In this document: in pieces, positions 51,903 to 64,000 of the stretch
Position numbering within the stretch: position 1 is the stretch's first letter
Layout of the letters: each line of letters starts with the position of its first letter
Assembly (NCBI RefSeq): GCF_007655135.1
Contig: NC_045127.1
Coordinates: 42,667,538 to 42,731,537, forward strand
Reading direction: 5' to 3'
Origin: Punica granatum
Lineage: Eukaryota > Streptophyta > Magnoliopsida > Myrtales > Lythraceae
DNA length: 64,000 bases
Made by a program: the position numbers and the translations under genes
The notes under the pieces: model-generated
Told to the model about the DNA's origin: nothing
Seen by the model: the letters and a program-made list of their open reading frames with translations, nothing else
Database searches by the model: none

Positions 51903-54668
51903 ATGCCGGGCTTGGCCTCGGTGAGTCCTTCGATTAGCAATGGAGCTGGAGACTGCTGCCCTGCTCCCGGCCCGTCTCCGTCGAACCTCAGCCGGGAATC
52001 GGTCGCTTCGGGTCCGCAGACGGCCATGGCCTTGCGTCTGTTGGCGGAGATGTACTGCATCTTGGGGCGTCCCGAGGAGGCAGTCCCGCTCCTCGAGCTG
52101 TCCACCCGGGATGGGGCTGATCCCGACTCCATGGTGAAGTATTCCGGGTACATGCAGCTCGGGGACACCTACTCGAGGCTGGGGCAGGTGGAGAAGTCCA
52201 TCTCCTTCTATGAGTCGGGCTTGAAGGTCCAGATTGAGGCTCTGGGTAGCTCTCATCCCCTGGTTGCAGACACCTGCAGGTGAGGCTCATTGGCAATTTG
52301 AATTTAAACCTACAATGAACAGTTCTTTAATAAATTTAATTTGAGTCTATTCATATGATTTCATGTAATTTCTTGTTCTGTCAGTCACTTCCTCTGCCGA
52401 AATCCAGCTTGCGGCTTCTTGCTTCATGCAATTTCCTCTCTTTTGGCAAATCAAGGATAAGTAGGAAGAGCAACTGATGTATCTACTGAACTATGATTTG
52501 TTCAAGAAGAGGACATGAACCCTTTACATGTCCTGCCTGCAATATTAGAAGATTCTATAGTTTCTAAGTTTCGCTAGCCTTTTAAGGCTTTACTAGAGAG
52601 GCTATATCTAGCGGCTGGATTTGTTCGGTGAAAATGATCGCCAAAAGTTCTCTCCGGTGATTGAATAGGAAAGTTGGAACCATGTTTCATTGTCGGGTGC
52701 TTTGTGCGGAAACTCAATGCAGTATAGCTAGCAAAGTTTAGAGCAAAAGCACTTCCTGTTCCAGGCGTATGCATTCACGGTTAATTCACGATTTGTGAAT
52801 CAGTTGCAGTTGGTTGAGTTATTTATACTAATAGTTTTGCATCTAGAAAGAAGCAATCAATCTGTCTGTAGGTACACATGGGTACCATAAGAAGGCCCAG
52901 ACTTACCTCGTTCAATGGCTTGTGATATTCATCAAGCCCGGCAGCTATAGACCCTGTCAGAAATTGAGAAAAATCTTAGCAAAAACCACATAATTCTATC
53001 TTTTACCACTTATATCACTTTTTTGCCATCTACCTTAGCTTCTAATTAATTGCGATTATGGTCATACAATGTGAAACTAAGAGCTAGAGCAGTATGAAGA
53101 GAGATTCTCTCTCTCTCTCTCTCTCTCTCTGAGTAATAAGCAGATTTGCTTGTTTAAATTGCTTGATATTCTATGGGTGGGTACGGAATTGTACTGTTTC
53201 TCCAACTGGACACAGACTCATCAGTTCATTGGAGGTTTTCTTTCATATCTTCTTGCATTTCTAGAGTTTACCCGTATGTGACTGGACTCTAATATATGTC
53301 AGGCTGATTTAAGACATGAATCCTGAGAGCCCTCGAAAATGGCTTTTGATTTATTTCAGGTACTTGGCTGAGGCCCATCTGCAGGCAATGCAATTTGATG
53401 AGGCCGAGGTCCTTTGTCAGAAGGCCCTGGAAATATACAGAGAGCACGGAGCCCCTGGTTCCCTTGAAGAAGCAGCTGATCGCCGTCTTTTGGCTCTAAT
53501 ATGTGAAGCCAAGGGAGACTTTGAATCTGCTCTAGAGCAACTTGTTCTTGCTCGTAGGACAATGGCTACAAAAGCTCTAGATAGTGACATTGCTACTGTT
53601 GATGTTAGCATTGGGAACATTTATTCTTTGCTTGGTCGTTTTGATCAGGCTGTTCTTTCCTATCGCAAGGCACTTACAGCCCTAAAGTCCACAAGAGGGG
53701 AGAATCATCCTTCTGTCGCTTCAGTGTTTATTCGCCTAGCTGATGTTAGCTCCAAAACGCGCAAAATTAGGGAATCCAAATTCTACTGTGAGAATGCATT
53801 GAGGGTTTATGCGGAGTCTGCAGTTTCTGAAATCATGTCTGAGGAGATCGCAAGGGGGTTGATAGAAATCTCAGCCATATATGAAGCCTTGAGTGACACT
53901 GAGGAAGCATTGAAGCTTCTCCATAAGGCAATGAAGTTGCTAGAGGGCAGTCCTGGGCATTTCAACACTGTTGCCGGGATAGAAGTGCAAATGGGTGTGA
54001 TCTTTAACATGATTGGAAGGTACAGTGATGCTCGGAGCTCCTTTGAGAGTGCTATCCTGAAGCTTCGGGTTTGTGGGGAGAGTAAGTCGGCCTTCTTCGG
54101 TATCGTGCTCAATCAGACGGGATTGGCTTGCTTGCAAATGCACAGGATAAATGAGGCGGTAGAATTCTTTGAAGAAGCAGCGGTAGTACTGGAGCATGAG
54201 TGCGGCTCGTGTCACTTGGAGACGGTCGGAGTGTATAGCAATCTTGCTGCAACTTACGATGCCTTGGGGAGGTATCATTCGTATGCTCTCCTTTTATAGA
54301 TGTTCCTAGGATGGAGGTTTTACTTTTCCTGTTTGCATTGATAGGCCATTGGGTTTAGTATTATAATTGGACGAGGTAATCTGAGCAGCACGAGAGCAAA
54401 GTAGTTGATACTCTCAAAGAGCTGCAGTTGGAGTAGTTATGACTGACATGAATTCTGTTGCATTTGTTACAGGGTAGAGGAAGCAATCGAGATATTGGAG
54501 TACATTGTTGAGTTGAGGGAAGAGAAGCTTGGAACAGTAAATCCCGACTTTGACGAAGAGAGGAGAAGACTTGCCCAGCTCTTGAAAGAAGCTGGACGAG
54601 CTAGGAGCAGCAAGGGAAAATCGCTCGAAGATCTTCTCGGTTCCAATTCCCAAGCGATGAAAGAGTGA
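51903..54668 (+). CDS. Kinesin-light-chain-related TPR protein (KLCR3/CMU-like), short N-terminus
   Basis: Three exons: 51903-52279, 53360-54271, 54473-54668. GT-AG introns; 494 aa. It consists of successive TPR units; clear pairs include LLAEMYCILGRPEEAVPLLE, YMQLGDTYSRLGQVEKSISF, IGNIYSLLGRFDQAVLSYRK and NLAATYDALGRVEEAIEILE. The C-terminus REEKLGTVNPDFDEERRRLA is close to KLCR3. KLCR/CMU proteins sit on cortical microtubules, bind IQD proteins and hold microtubules during cellulose synthase movement. Family members are about 600-650 aa, with an N-terminal disordered region of roughly 150-200 residues and a first helical repeat before the segment that starts here at MALRLLAEM. The first 40 residues here (proline/serine-rich) do not resemble that part. 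The upstream DNA has no frame that restores it, so the gene is truncated or its first exon has been replaced. Confidence 0.85.
53106..53131. repeat. (CT)n microsatellite in intron 1 of the TPR gene
   Basis: Uninterrupted CT repeat. Confidence 0.85.
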
Positions 54669-54910
54669 ACCAATACACAGTCTTCACGTGGCGCTTGGAA
54701 TTGTTAAGCAGAATGGATACCCAATCTACTTGCTTTTCCAACCGAATGGCACTCCTCGCGATCGTAGAACTTGTTGGTCGACTAATAGAGGTTCCTGCAT
54801 CCATAACTGTCAAGTGTCTGTTGCTCCAATACATCTTATTTTATGCATATACTGTATCACGTAGCTAGTAATAGCATAATATATGGATACACACTATATT
54901 ATATAAATTC

Positions 54911-54948
<38 letters not shown>
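54911..54948. repeat. (AT)n(AG)n microsatellite
   Basis: Compound repeat about 240 bp after the TPR gene stop, probably in or just past its 3' UTR. Confidence 0.85.
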
Positions 54949-55682
54949 GTGATCTTTTGTAAACTAGACATGCCATATAGATTTTTTTTTTTTTTGGTGA
55001 ACATGTAGAAATTAATTTTGTATTGCTTCTCTTCTTATCCTTTCAGATGCATTTTCTTCTTCTGATATAGGTCTGCTATTTCCTCTTAATGTGGCCTTGG
55101 TTTGAACTTGTCCGAGCAACTGTTCTTTCGGACCGGACCCGCGCTGGTGAGTCTGAATGGGTGTAACTGAGCTGAGTCAAGCAGGGTACTAGCTCGAGCT
55201 TGATATACTGATTAAATTAGAATAGTATAATCATGTTAAGATAATTGAGGGTCAACTAGTCTCGCGAGATTTACGAACGGAGTATGACGAAGGTTGAGTT
55301 TGATTGTCTCGCACGCGAAAGAGTTGAGACAAATTCAAGTTTTTGCTTAGTTGAGCTTGAGTAACTAGTGAAAAACAACGCTCATATACACCCCTAAGAA
55401 AGAATATTAGTGAGGCCTTCCTTTATGGTCCGGTATCGTTCCATTTGCTTGTGATGCCATCGTTTCAAACGAAACAATACCAGTTTTAAATTGTTATTAT
55501 GGAATTTGTAAGAGATTTCTCGATCTTTCTCTGCTGATTACCGGAAACAAGTCCTTTCGCCACTGATTATCGGAACAAGTCGACTCTTGGAATGATTTCA
55601 TTCATTTCCAAAACACGGGTAGACAATTATATGCAACAACAATGAAGATCCATAAGTCTAGTAAATGAATCCGATTATAAGG
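54949..55682. other. Intergenic region
   Basis: No gene or element is recognised. Confidence 0.45.
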
Positions 55683-55896
55683 AAATACAATCACACCTTA
55701 ACTTAATTATACCCACAACAAAACAAAATAATTCATACAAAGTCAAAGGGTGGGTCCCATTTATACTACTCTTTTTTCCACAACAAAACAAAATAACTCA
55801 TACAAAGTCAAAGTGTAAGTCTCATATATAAATGTATCACTCTTTTTTAAAATCAAAATCTGATGTTAAAATTTTACTTTGAAACCAAACACAGCA
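55683..55896 (-). repeat. MITE-like repeat, copy 2 (inverted relative to 3.8 kb)
   Basis: Reverse complement of the 3771-4000 family. It ends AAACCAAACACAGCAT and has two internal tandem units containing CATACAAAGTCAAAG and CCACAACAAAACAAAATAA. Confidence 0.6.
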
Positions 55897-56399
55897 TAAA
55901 AATCTTCCAGATAAAAAATAACCTCAAGAACTCTCAATTATTTCAAGTCCAGAGTCAATGCATTGTGCCCAATCTACTTTCTCGTGTAAGAACTACTTAT
56001 GCCATGCGATTGTGGACTGATAGTTTTGGTGAAAAAACAATATCGTGGATCGTCAGGTGGATGTCCAAGTCCAATTGGGTGAGGATTTTTCACATTTAGA
56101 ATGATGAGTCAGCTGAAAGCTTCGTGATTTGACACGAAGGTAGAGTGGCGGTGAAGTGACTTATTGAATTATTTTCTCCTTTCAAGTGATTTATGATTTT
56201 TTTTTCATTACAAGAAAAGTTAGTGTATTTAACAAAGTAAAATAAAAATTTTAATAATTAATAAAATGATACGATTAATCATTGAAAAAAAAGAAGAAAA
56301 CAATATAATTAGATGTCGAATTTAAAACTTTTTAGTCACCGATTGAAAGCGTGCGTCACTATATTATAATTTTTTTTAATTATTAATTTGTTTTGGTTA

Positions 56400-56570
56400 A
56401 GGTGGAATTCCATCATGATACTTGTATAAAAGGAATGAATTCGACCCTGGTAGGCCGATAGTGATACGTATGGTGATCCGAAAGCAGCACTACAAAATAA
56501 TTTACCAACTTTCGAAATACAATAAAAAATTAGAGGTAAATTCTATGATGAAATTCCACTTGTATTTTAC
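56400..56570. repeat. Small inverted-repeat element
   Basis: Begins GGTGGAATTCCATCATGATA and ends GATGAAATTCCACTTG, so the ends are inverted over about 18 bp. Related phrases (GTGGAATTCCATTATGA) recur at about 60879. Probably a short MITE. Confidence 0.45.
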
Positions 56571-59392
56571 TCTGAAACATTAGTTTCAGCCATTTAATTC
56601 CACCAACTTTTAATCTAATTCATCCATTAGTTACATATTTTGCCCCTAATATTTCTAACCCTTCATATTTTCATTTCGCAATTTTCACCAACAATACTAT
56701 ACTATTGTTTTCAAATCTTCCCGTCACATGTACCAAGCAAATTCTGCCACATCACCCATCATTGCCACATCCCCAAACCGGACCATAAAAATCAATTTTT
56801 AGAGAAAATCTATCTAATATAAGCCGGACACGTCACTGACACGTCGTTAACATGCAAGCAGGTTTTAATTTATGGACACGTCACTGATATGCCATTGATA
56901 CGTAAGCGACCCTCCATTTTATTTTAGTTTACGTGTAGCCCGATGGATTTTGTGACGCCATTAAAAGATCTATAGAATAAAATGTGGTCTTTAATATTAA
57001 AAGGACTAGAAAAAATTAGCATTTCACCACAGAATATTATTTGACATTTCATCGTAGAATTTGTCAAAAAATATGTATTGCATCAAATTCGCAATGTCAA
57101 AGAGAGTGAAAGAATTCACCGAAAAGAGAGAGTGACACACACATATATATATATATTTAATATATGTCTTACTAACATAAAATTGCATCATGGTGACACA
57201 TTTAGTACTTTCAGTCCAAATATTTAGTATTTCAATTCAAAAGTTTAGTACTTTTAATATCTGTGATTACTACAATTTCTACATTCAGTTCAAGTGTTTA
57301 GTAGTTTGTATGGTCTATCAAAAATGATAAAACTACTAGACGCCTTAACTAATATGTCAAACGTGTCGCTCTAACACTACATCGTATTGGAATTTCCTTT
57401 AAAATATATATACATGGGCGCTTACTGTAAGGATCAGGTTTCAGCTGCTAGTCCACCTCGCACCATTACAATATCATTTACAAAGGCATGAAGCCGCAAT
57501 TATGCAGTTTTCCTGATAAAAATCTTATCCGATTTCTAGATAATGCTCAATGTGACTAGGATTATAGAACATACTCTAATTATTTTTCACTATATTATCG
57601 TGAGACAACATAAAATGGGATTCAAAAAACAAGAAGAAAGAAACAGTGTTTCTTTTACGATGAAAAAAAGAAGAAGAGTAACTAGAATACTCATGTATAA
57701 TACAATGAAATAGAAATATTAATAGCAAATAAAAAAAGGACTAATCTTAAAGTGAATATCGAATCTAAATTCTTTTATTTACTTGATAAAAAATAATCGT
57801 AACTTTATAGAGAGTTCTAGGTGATGACCTCTCTTCCTCTTGCTATTTTTAGCATGACAATGATGACTGCAGGGTCTTTTGAGACAGCCTGCTAAAGTGC
57901 ACCTAAGTTGGATTAAGTATTTAATGAGTATTATTTATTATTTTGGATGAATGAATAAAAATTATTAAAATACATGTAAGTATGAGTTTGTGAGATCACC
58001 CTGAGTCATATTTACCCCTTACATGTATTTCATTAGATATTATACCGTCATTTGACTAAATATCACTTATCGCACAAACCTTTCTTATCTAGTATATAAC
58101 TTAAGAAGAACGAGAAGGGAGGGCGTGTTCTCTCATCTTCCACTACTTGGCCAGGTTTCGTTGGTCCGATCTGATGACTCATCACCCGGCAATAAGATAC
58201 TAGAAATTGAGGAGGTTGATCTGATTTTTTTTTGTTTTTTTTCTTTGTATTCTGTATATTCTCACTGAGAATTTATTGTCCCAATCGAAATGATCATTAA
58301 AATTTCATAAGAAATTGGACATTAAGAATTATTAGGTCGAACTTTTTGATTGAAAGCTATCGCTTATGGGTTTTATATGGAAATTTTACAGACATGCTAT
58401 GTTCATTTATATAAAGTTAATACCAATACTGATTGATTCAAGTGGTTCGGTATTTGTTTTGTTTAAACAATGTCTCGGATTCGATTTCTTCTGAATGCAA
58501 AAAATTCACGCTGTGAGAGTTTTACTCATTATTGGGCTAATCCGATTCGACTGAATTAGTCATGATTTAATTAAATTTTTGGATATCAATTTCATAGTGG
58601 AAAAAAAAACAGTTAACATGATAAGTAATCTGATCATCGTATAGACCAAGAGGAAGAATTTTTCTGCATGATTCTACTGTAAAACTTTAATTGGAATTTT
58701 ACCAAAAGATTCACGTTTTCCAAACACTACACTAATCCTACTCGGTAATGGAATTGAAATTCAAGTAATCGAAAATTTCTAATCCTATAAGATAACAATA
58801 ATGACACCATGGAGGTCCGGTCTTAATGGTAAGAATTCAGGTTGGTTGTGTAGATGTTCGCATCAATGTCGATCCTCCACATAGCTCCGTGATTCTCTTA
58901 CGAGAGTTCCATGCATGACGAGTTATACATGGACGAGGGTCATGCTCAACCGAAGGAGTTCTATTAAGTTAACTCATGTCTTCCATTTTAGCATCTCGAT
59001 AGTGAGCTATTTCTATAAAAAGTAGTTATGCCAATCAAAATTGTAGGGATTCAGAAGTGTAAATGTAACTATCAATTGACTCGGCGTCCTTCTCTTTCAT
59101 TGGAGAATATTTTAAATGATCTTATCGCATAATGATATGGTGAGGAAAAACTAATTAGATTACTTCAATTAAGAAAACCTACCATAATTAGTCGAGTGAA
59201 ATTAATAAAACCTATCACAATTAGTCGAGTGATTAACACTTATTATTTAGTTTATTACAATTTAATTGATTTTTCTTCACGCCACGTGGCGAGATAGGAT
59301 CACCGAATAATCTCTCATTTCCTTGACAAAGAAAAATAAAAGAAGGAAAATACTAATAATTACAATTTCCACTGCTAGTCACCAAACCGCGA
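56571..59392. other. AT-rich intergenic region
   Basis: No gene. A possible degenerate SINE lies at about 58440-58575 (a B-box-like GGATTCGATTT, then GGGCTAATCCGATTCGACTG), without a clear A box or tail. Confidence 0.35.
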
Positions 59393-59400
59393 TACAAATT

Positions 59401-60445
59401 TGAGTTTTTGCCCCAAATAGACTTATTTTTGAAATTTATTCCCAAACTAGATCTCTTTTGAAAATAATTCCCAATCTAGACTTGTATGCGTGAAATTGTT
59501 TTCAATGCAATCCTTATCTTTTTTTAACAATTTTAAAGATACCGTCAAAGATACTCTTATGTCTTATTTGTCAAATATAACCGTTTTTCTGATTCGGTTA
59601 ACCGGATAACCTAATTTTAAAAAAAATATTCAAACACTGTTAAAATTAATCGGTTCAACTATGTTGTACGCAATTCTTAATATTCAAACGCAACATGAAG
59701 TCGGCTTCGTACTTTTAAAGATAATCCTACATCTTATTTACCAAATATAACTGTTTTTTGGATTTGATAAATAGGTTAACCGAATTTTTGAAAAAAAATT
59801 AAAATCTAGATAAAATTGAATTGGGTTTGGTTACATTGGACGCAAATTTTAATAATCGAACATAAATTGAAGCGGTTTTTTTTCTTATTTTATTTTTACT
59901 TTTTAATCTCTTTTAATTATTTTGTGAATTTTATTTTAGTTACGTAGGAATTCTTAAAATTTTAAGGCCTAAGTCTTTCTTTTGTTCCTAAACCAAACAT
60001 ATTACAAATTCTTAAAGTTTGCTTCCAACATAGCCGAACCCGATTAAATTTTATAATTTTAATGTTTTCTAAAACATTCAGTTAATCAGTCTACCGAATC
60101 GGAAAAACAAGTATATTTGGTAAATAAGACGTATGAGTGTCTTTAAAAGTACAAAAATCGACTTTAATTTACGTTTGACTCTTAAGAATTGCATACAATG
60201 TAGCCAAACCGATTAATTTTTATCTAGGTTTTAGTATTTTTTAAAAATTAGATTAACCAGTTAACAAAAATCAGGAAAACGGTTGGCAAATAAGACATAA
60301 GAGTATCTTCGAAGGTATGTTTGAAAGAGTTAAAAACATAAGGACTGAATTGAAAAGAACTGTATACATACAAATCTAGATTGAGAATTATTTTCAACAC
60401 AGATCTAATTTGGGAATACGTAAATCCATTTGGGCCAAAAACTCA
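59401..60445. mobile_element. Non-autonomous long-TIR element, MULE-like
   Basis: 1045 bp. The left end starts TGAGTTTTTGCCCCAAATAG and the right end (reverse complement) TGAGTTTTTGGCCCAAATGG; inverted similarity continues for several hundred bp into each arm. It is flanked by an 8-bp duplication TACAAATT (59393-59400 and 60446-60453). Long arms and an 8-bp duplication fit Mutator-like elements (8-9 bp), although hAT elements also make 8 bp. No coding capacity. Confidence 0.82.
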
Positions 60446-60453
60446 TACAAATT

Positions 60454-61667
60454 CTTGTTCAAATTAATTGACATTGGCATAAATAATTAGATTTGGTGGG
60501 TGGGTAACTCTTTTCGCCACGTGGTACATTCATTCATGGGGGTTCCCACAGAATTGCACCCCACCAATACCGAAGGAAAATAACAGTTGGCACAGCCCAC
60601 TATATAAAGGGTTAAAAACCGGGGGAATCCTTTTATTTTGTGGGTCCTTACTGCTCACCAATTATTATCAAAAAGCAAATCAACATTTACTAGATTCTGT
60701 ATCTACAAAATTAAGTGATCAGATGGACTCATCAACGATGCCCTGGCTGTTTTATTTCGACTGTTTTGGGATTGGGCTATTTAGGATCAAGTCCATTGGT
60801 ATTTGATTAGGGCTTGTGATCTGTGGTGGGATCTTGCGTTCGAATACCAGCCCAATACATTTTATCTATTCTACTTTGTGGAATTCCATTATGACTTTCA
60901 CAATAGAGAATAATTTCACTATAGGTTATGGACTAGATGAGAATTTCCCCTCCTGATTTTCACCCGAGTCCATGGTAAAATGCGACTAACTAGTCGGGAT
61001 TAGGATTAAAGATTTCAAGATAGCAATTTGCAACTGTATTTGTCTTATTTCGAAGTAATTCAATTTTTCTCATGTTATTTGACTCGTGAATAAACTGTTG
61101 TGTCCGCTCTTATAATATATGATTGGGCCTTTTCCCTTGTATCCATTTTTACTGTGAATATGTAAAGGATTTTCATTATCGTTCGAGGAAAAAAAACTGA
61201 TCAAGTGGATTTTTTTCTTTTTCCTTTTGCCATTATTTTCGCCAAATTTAACCATTCGAGCCAGAGAATTATAAGCTTGTTCTGTGGGCGGTATGGTAGT
61301 TTTTGTGATCTCTCAGTATGTTTTATTAATCACAAACAAGACCAGCCACGAGCTTATAAGCATCATTTGTCCATCGAATTATTAACTCTCGACATATTTT
61401 TTGGAATTTTAATATATAAAATTCACCTTTTAGTGAGTTTTTCTAATTTAATTAATGTAATTAATTAAATCTTAGGAAAAAAAAATCCAATGGGAACATA
61501 AATGATCCACCCTCACACCTCGTATGTATGTAGGTGTTCCTTCTGTCTATCCATAGATCATCTTAGGAAGGGCCAAGAGGGTGGTTGGATTGGATAGATG
61601 GGGACCCTGCAGTGCTGAGGCCGGCTGGATAATTTTTATATTTTCTTTTGATTTACAAAGAAAATGA
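60454..61667. other. AT-rich intergenic region
   Basis: No gene. A tRNA-like B box (GCGTTCGAATACC, about 60837) stands without a matching A box or acceptor stem. Confidence 0.4.
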
Positions 61668-62120
61668 GCTAACCACCAAAAAATACATGATCTTTGCATT
61701 ATTCTTAAACATTGCATGACGTTTGAATAACAATATAGAAATACACGATATTTACATTTTTTCTTAAATATAATATGACATTTATAAAATAATACAGAAA
61801 GACATGACTTTCAAATTTAGTTGCGATTATAGCACAATGCCAATTATTCTGTCAAACGTAACAGTAATAGCTGACAGGGAGCTAACGATAGCGGTTACCA
61901 TTTGACGGAATAATTGACATAGCGCTAGATGCGCAAGTAACCTGAAGGTCGTATATTTTTATGTTATTTTTCAAAAATCGTGCTAAAAATAGGAAAAAGT
62001 ATCAAGATCGTCCATTTTTGTACTATTTTCCAAAGATAAGAAAGAATGCAAATGTCAAACTTTTTATATATTTTTTAAAGGTAATGTTATATTTAGAAAA
62101 ATATATAAAAGTTATGTTGA
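61668..62120. repeat. Partial foldback element related to 29.09-30.08 kb
   Basis: Starts GCTAACCACCAAAAAATACA and carries the same arm phrases (CTTAAATATAATATGACATTT, GCAAATGTCAAAC) in both orientations around a short centre (about 61850-61940). It lacks the GC-rich core, and the right end is unclear. Confidence 0.55.
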
Positions 62121-64000
62121 AAGGGAATTTATGAAACTAAAATGTACGGCTTTTTAAAAGTTACATGCATCAAAACGTCAATATGTGCAAAGACTATTCA
62201 ATGTACGGAAAATTTGACTATTTTGTCGAGCCGGAAAAAAAATGACTATTTTTATAGTCCCAGATCAATACCGAGCATCAATTTGTTGAATTTTCGTTTC
62301 TCCGCTAATAGATAGTGTGATAATACATAATACATGCATATCACATAAAAAATTCATTCACCGACTTTTTTGCGATTTTTATTTTATATTGATATTATTA
62401 TATTTAAGAATTTTATAATAACGAAAAATTAAAATTAAATAATCTCCTTGAAAATATTTTATACATAAATATATTGTGAAAATTTTAAAAATTAATCATG
62501 AAAATATGAACAAATTTAAGTATATATTAATATATAAGGGATGTGAAAAGTCGATTATTCAGGATTGCAAATAGAAGTTTTTCATCAATTAAATGGAGAG
62601 CTCTCGTGAACTTTGGTGGGAGAAATTTAAATTATATAATATATAGATCGGTGATGCTTACATAGCTTTTGTTGTAAGTCTCCCTTTTCCAAGTTCCCAC
62701 ATTTATTAGAGATAATCTTATGTTCGGGACCTCCTTAAAGGGGGAGTTTGTAAAGAATAATCAGAGTGTGCCACAACATAGAATGTTGGAAGACATTTAG
62801 TGAACTACCTTATTGAATAACAAATTTCTTGTTATTTAACAAGAAACTTATTATGAATATATTAAGACACTCGTTAAATAATAAGAAACTTACTTTTTAA
62901 TACGTTAATATATTCTTTTGTAAGAAACTTATTAATTGAGAATTTAACAAAACTCTTACTTAATAACATATTTTCTTATTGTTGAGATACGTTATTCTAC
63001 ATAGAAAAATTGAGAAAGAAACTATAAGCTTATATGAGGTTTGAGTTCAGTAACTTATGAGCTTAAACTTTTGGATTACAAATTGGCTCAAGTCTATGTA
63101 GACCCAAATGTGAATTTTACATTTATAAAATAATAAAAGTCTTTCTATTTTCTGAACCTCTTTAAAATTATACTTTGAAGGAGACTCTACCCAACCCATT
63201 TATTATTATTACTTTTTTTTATGGAAACATTTATTATTTTAAGATATGATTATTAGGTCTGCAATAACTATCGGGTAAAAATAAAATGGTGGGCCTCAGC
63301 TGGTTTCTTCTGATGCAACGTTTTGCCATATCACAAATTTTTAGTGTTTTATTATTTTATTTTATATTTTAATCTTTTGGAATATTAAAAGATGTCATAT
63401 GTTGTCAAATGTCCTCTCCGAGGAACTTGATATTCTCCCATTTGTTTATGCCACAAGATGTGGTCATCCAGAAGTCCACCCATATTATTTTCGTAAAGAA
63501 AGCATCCCGTTATACCATATAATATTAACTTCAATAATAAGATCTGCGTCTGATGTAATATCAAATCTTGATTGAGATCGCTAGCCACCTCAGCCTGTTC
63601 CAGTATTAGCAATTAACTTGGCAGACAAAGGCTTTTCAGGAAATTACAAGCGAAAGTATCATGAATTAAGACAACTAGACAAAAGGGCTGTGCTATGCAC
63701 GAGCAAAATTTGTTAGACATATTAACAAATCTATGATCACAAGTAACATCCTTCCATGACGAAGATTTGTCCATAAGGATTAATTTGAAATTTTCATTTG
63801 CAACTACATATTTGATTAAATTTTATTTCTTATAATTAATCATATTTTTGTTTAAGTTTCTTTAATTTTCTAATGATACCGATGCGATTTATGAAAATTG
63901 AGTTTCATATAGTTCATAGAGTAGTAGATTTTGTTTGCTTATAATGAGGCAATATAGCTGTTGTTGGGAATATAAAAGTCAATTAGAAAAAATTAATTTC
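62121..64000. other. AT-rich intergenic region
   Basis: No gene. About 62800-62990 has repeated AAGAAACTTATT phrases and a small hairpin (AACAAATTTCTTGTTATTTAACAAG spans it, about 62818-62845). The frame at 63385-63612 is unsupported. Confidence 0.4.

Noticed and set aside
53316..53359. In-frame ATG before the second exon of the TPR gene
   Set aside because: The bases before 53360 form a normal intron end (TTATTTCAG), and joining 52279 to 53360 restores the conserved CRYLAEAH sequence.
60780..60860. tRNA-like B box
   Set aside because: No A box, anticodon arm or acceptor pairing could be built around it.

Overview
The window is nuclear DNA of a eudicot plant. Genes are split by GT-AG introns, intergenic DNA is AT-rich, and LTR, LINE, PIF/Harbinger, MULE-like and MITE elements sit between the genes. 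The species cannot be fixed from sequence alone.

Gene layout, with exons built by hand from splice sites and reading frame: an intronless AAA-ATPase of the AATP1/BCS1-like type (758-2203, +); a two-RRM SR splicing factor of the RS31/RS31a type (6204-8194, +); a single-EF-hand KIC/PBP1-type calcium sensor (9279-9677, -); a WNK kinase of 636 aa (11134-14314, -); a PPOX-family FMN-binding protein of 200 aa (30584-32071, +); a cytosolic-type neutral/alkaline invertase of 665 aa (32821-35825, -) convergent with it; a small conserved one-membrane-segment protein (ends 49626, -); and a kinesin-light-chain-related TPR protein of the KLCR3/CMU type that lacks the usual N-terminus (51903-54668, +). The order AAA-ATPase, RS31a, KIC-like, PPOX matches, from memory, the Arabidopsis run At2g46620-At2g46610-At2g46600-At2g46580, so this looks like an ancestral block stretched by transposons and with a WNK gene in between.

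Transposon layout: 15.3-30 kb is a repeat-rich gap. It holds a GC-rich foldback-like repeat (18.0-18.84 kb), a decayed pararetrovirus- or retroelement-like remnant (18.84-20.05 kb), and a complete but dead Copia element (23137-28661) with 536/535-bp LTRs and a 5-bp target duplication. A foldback element follows (29.09-30.08 kb). From 37966 to 48503 lies a 6.0-kb L1-type LINE with a 16-bp target duplication, split by a 4.5-kb PIF/Harbinger transposon (40630-45161) with a TCA duplication. The last 9 kb has no gene and carries several non-autonomous elements, including a 1045-bp long-TIR element with an 8-bp duplication (59401-60445).

The most unusual signal is in the Copia element. It has no tRNA-type primer-binding site after the 5' LTR. 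Instead the 17 nt starting two bases after the LTR are a perfect reverse complement of 17 nt inside the same LTR, the arrangement expected if reverse transcription were self-primed.
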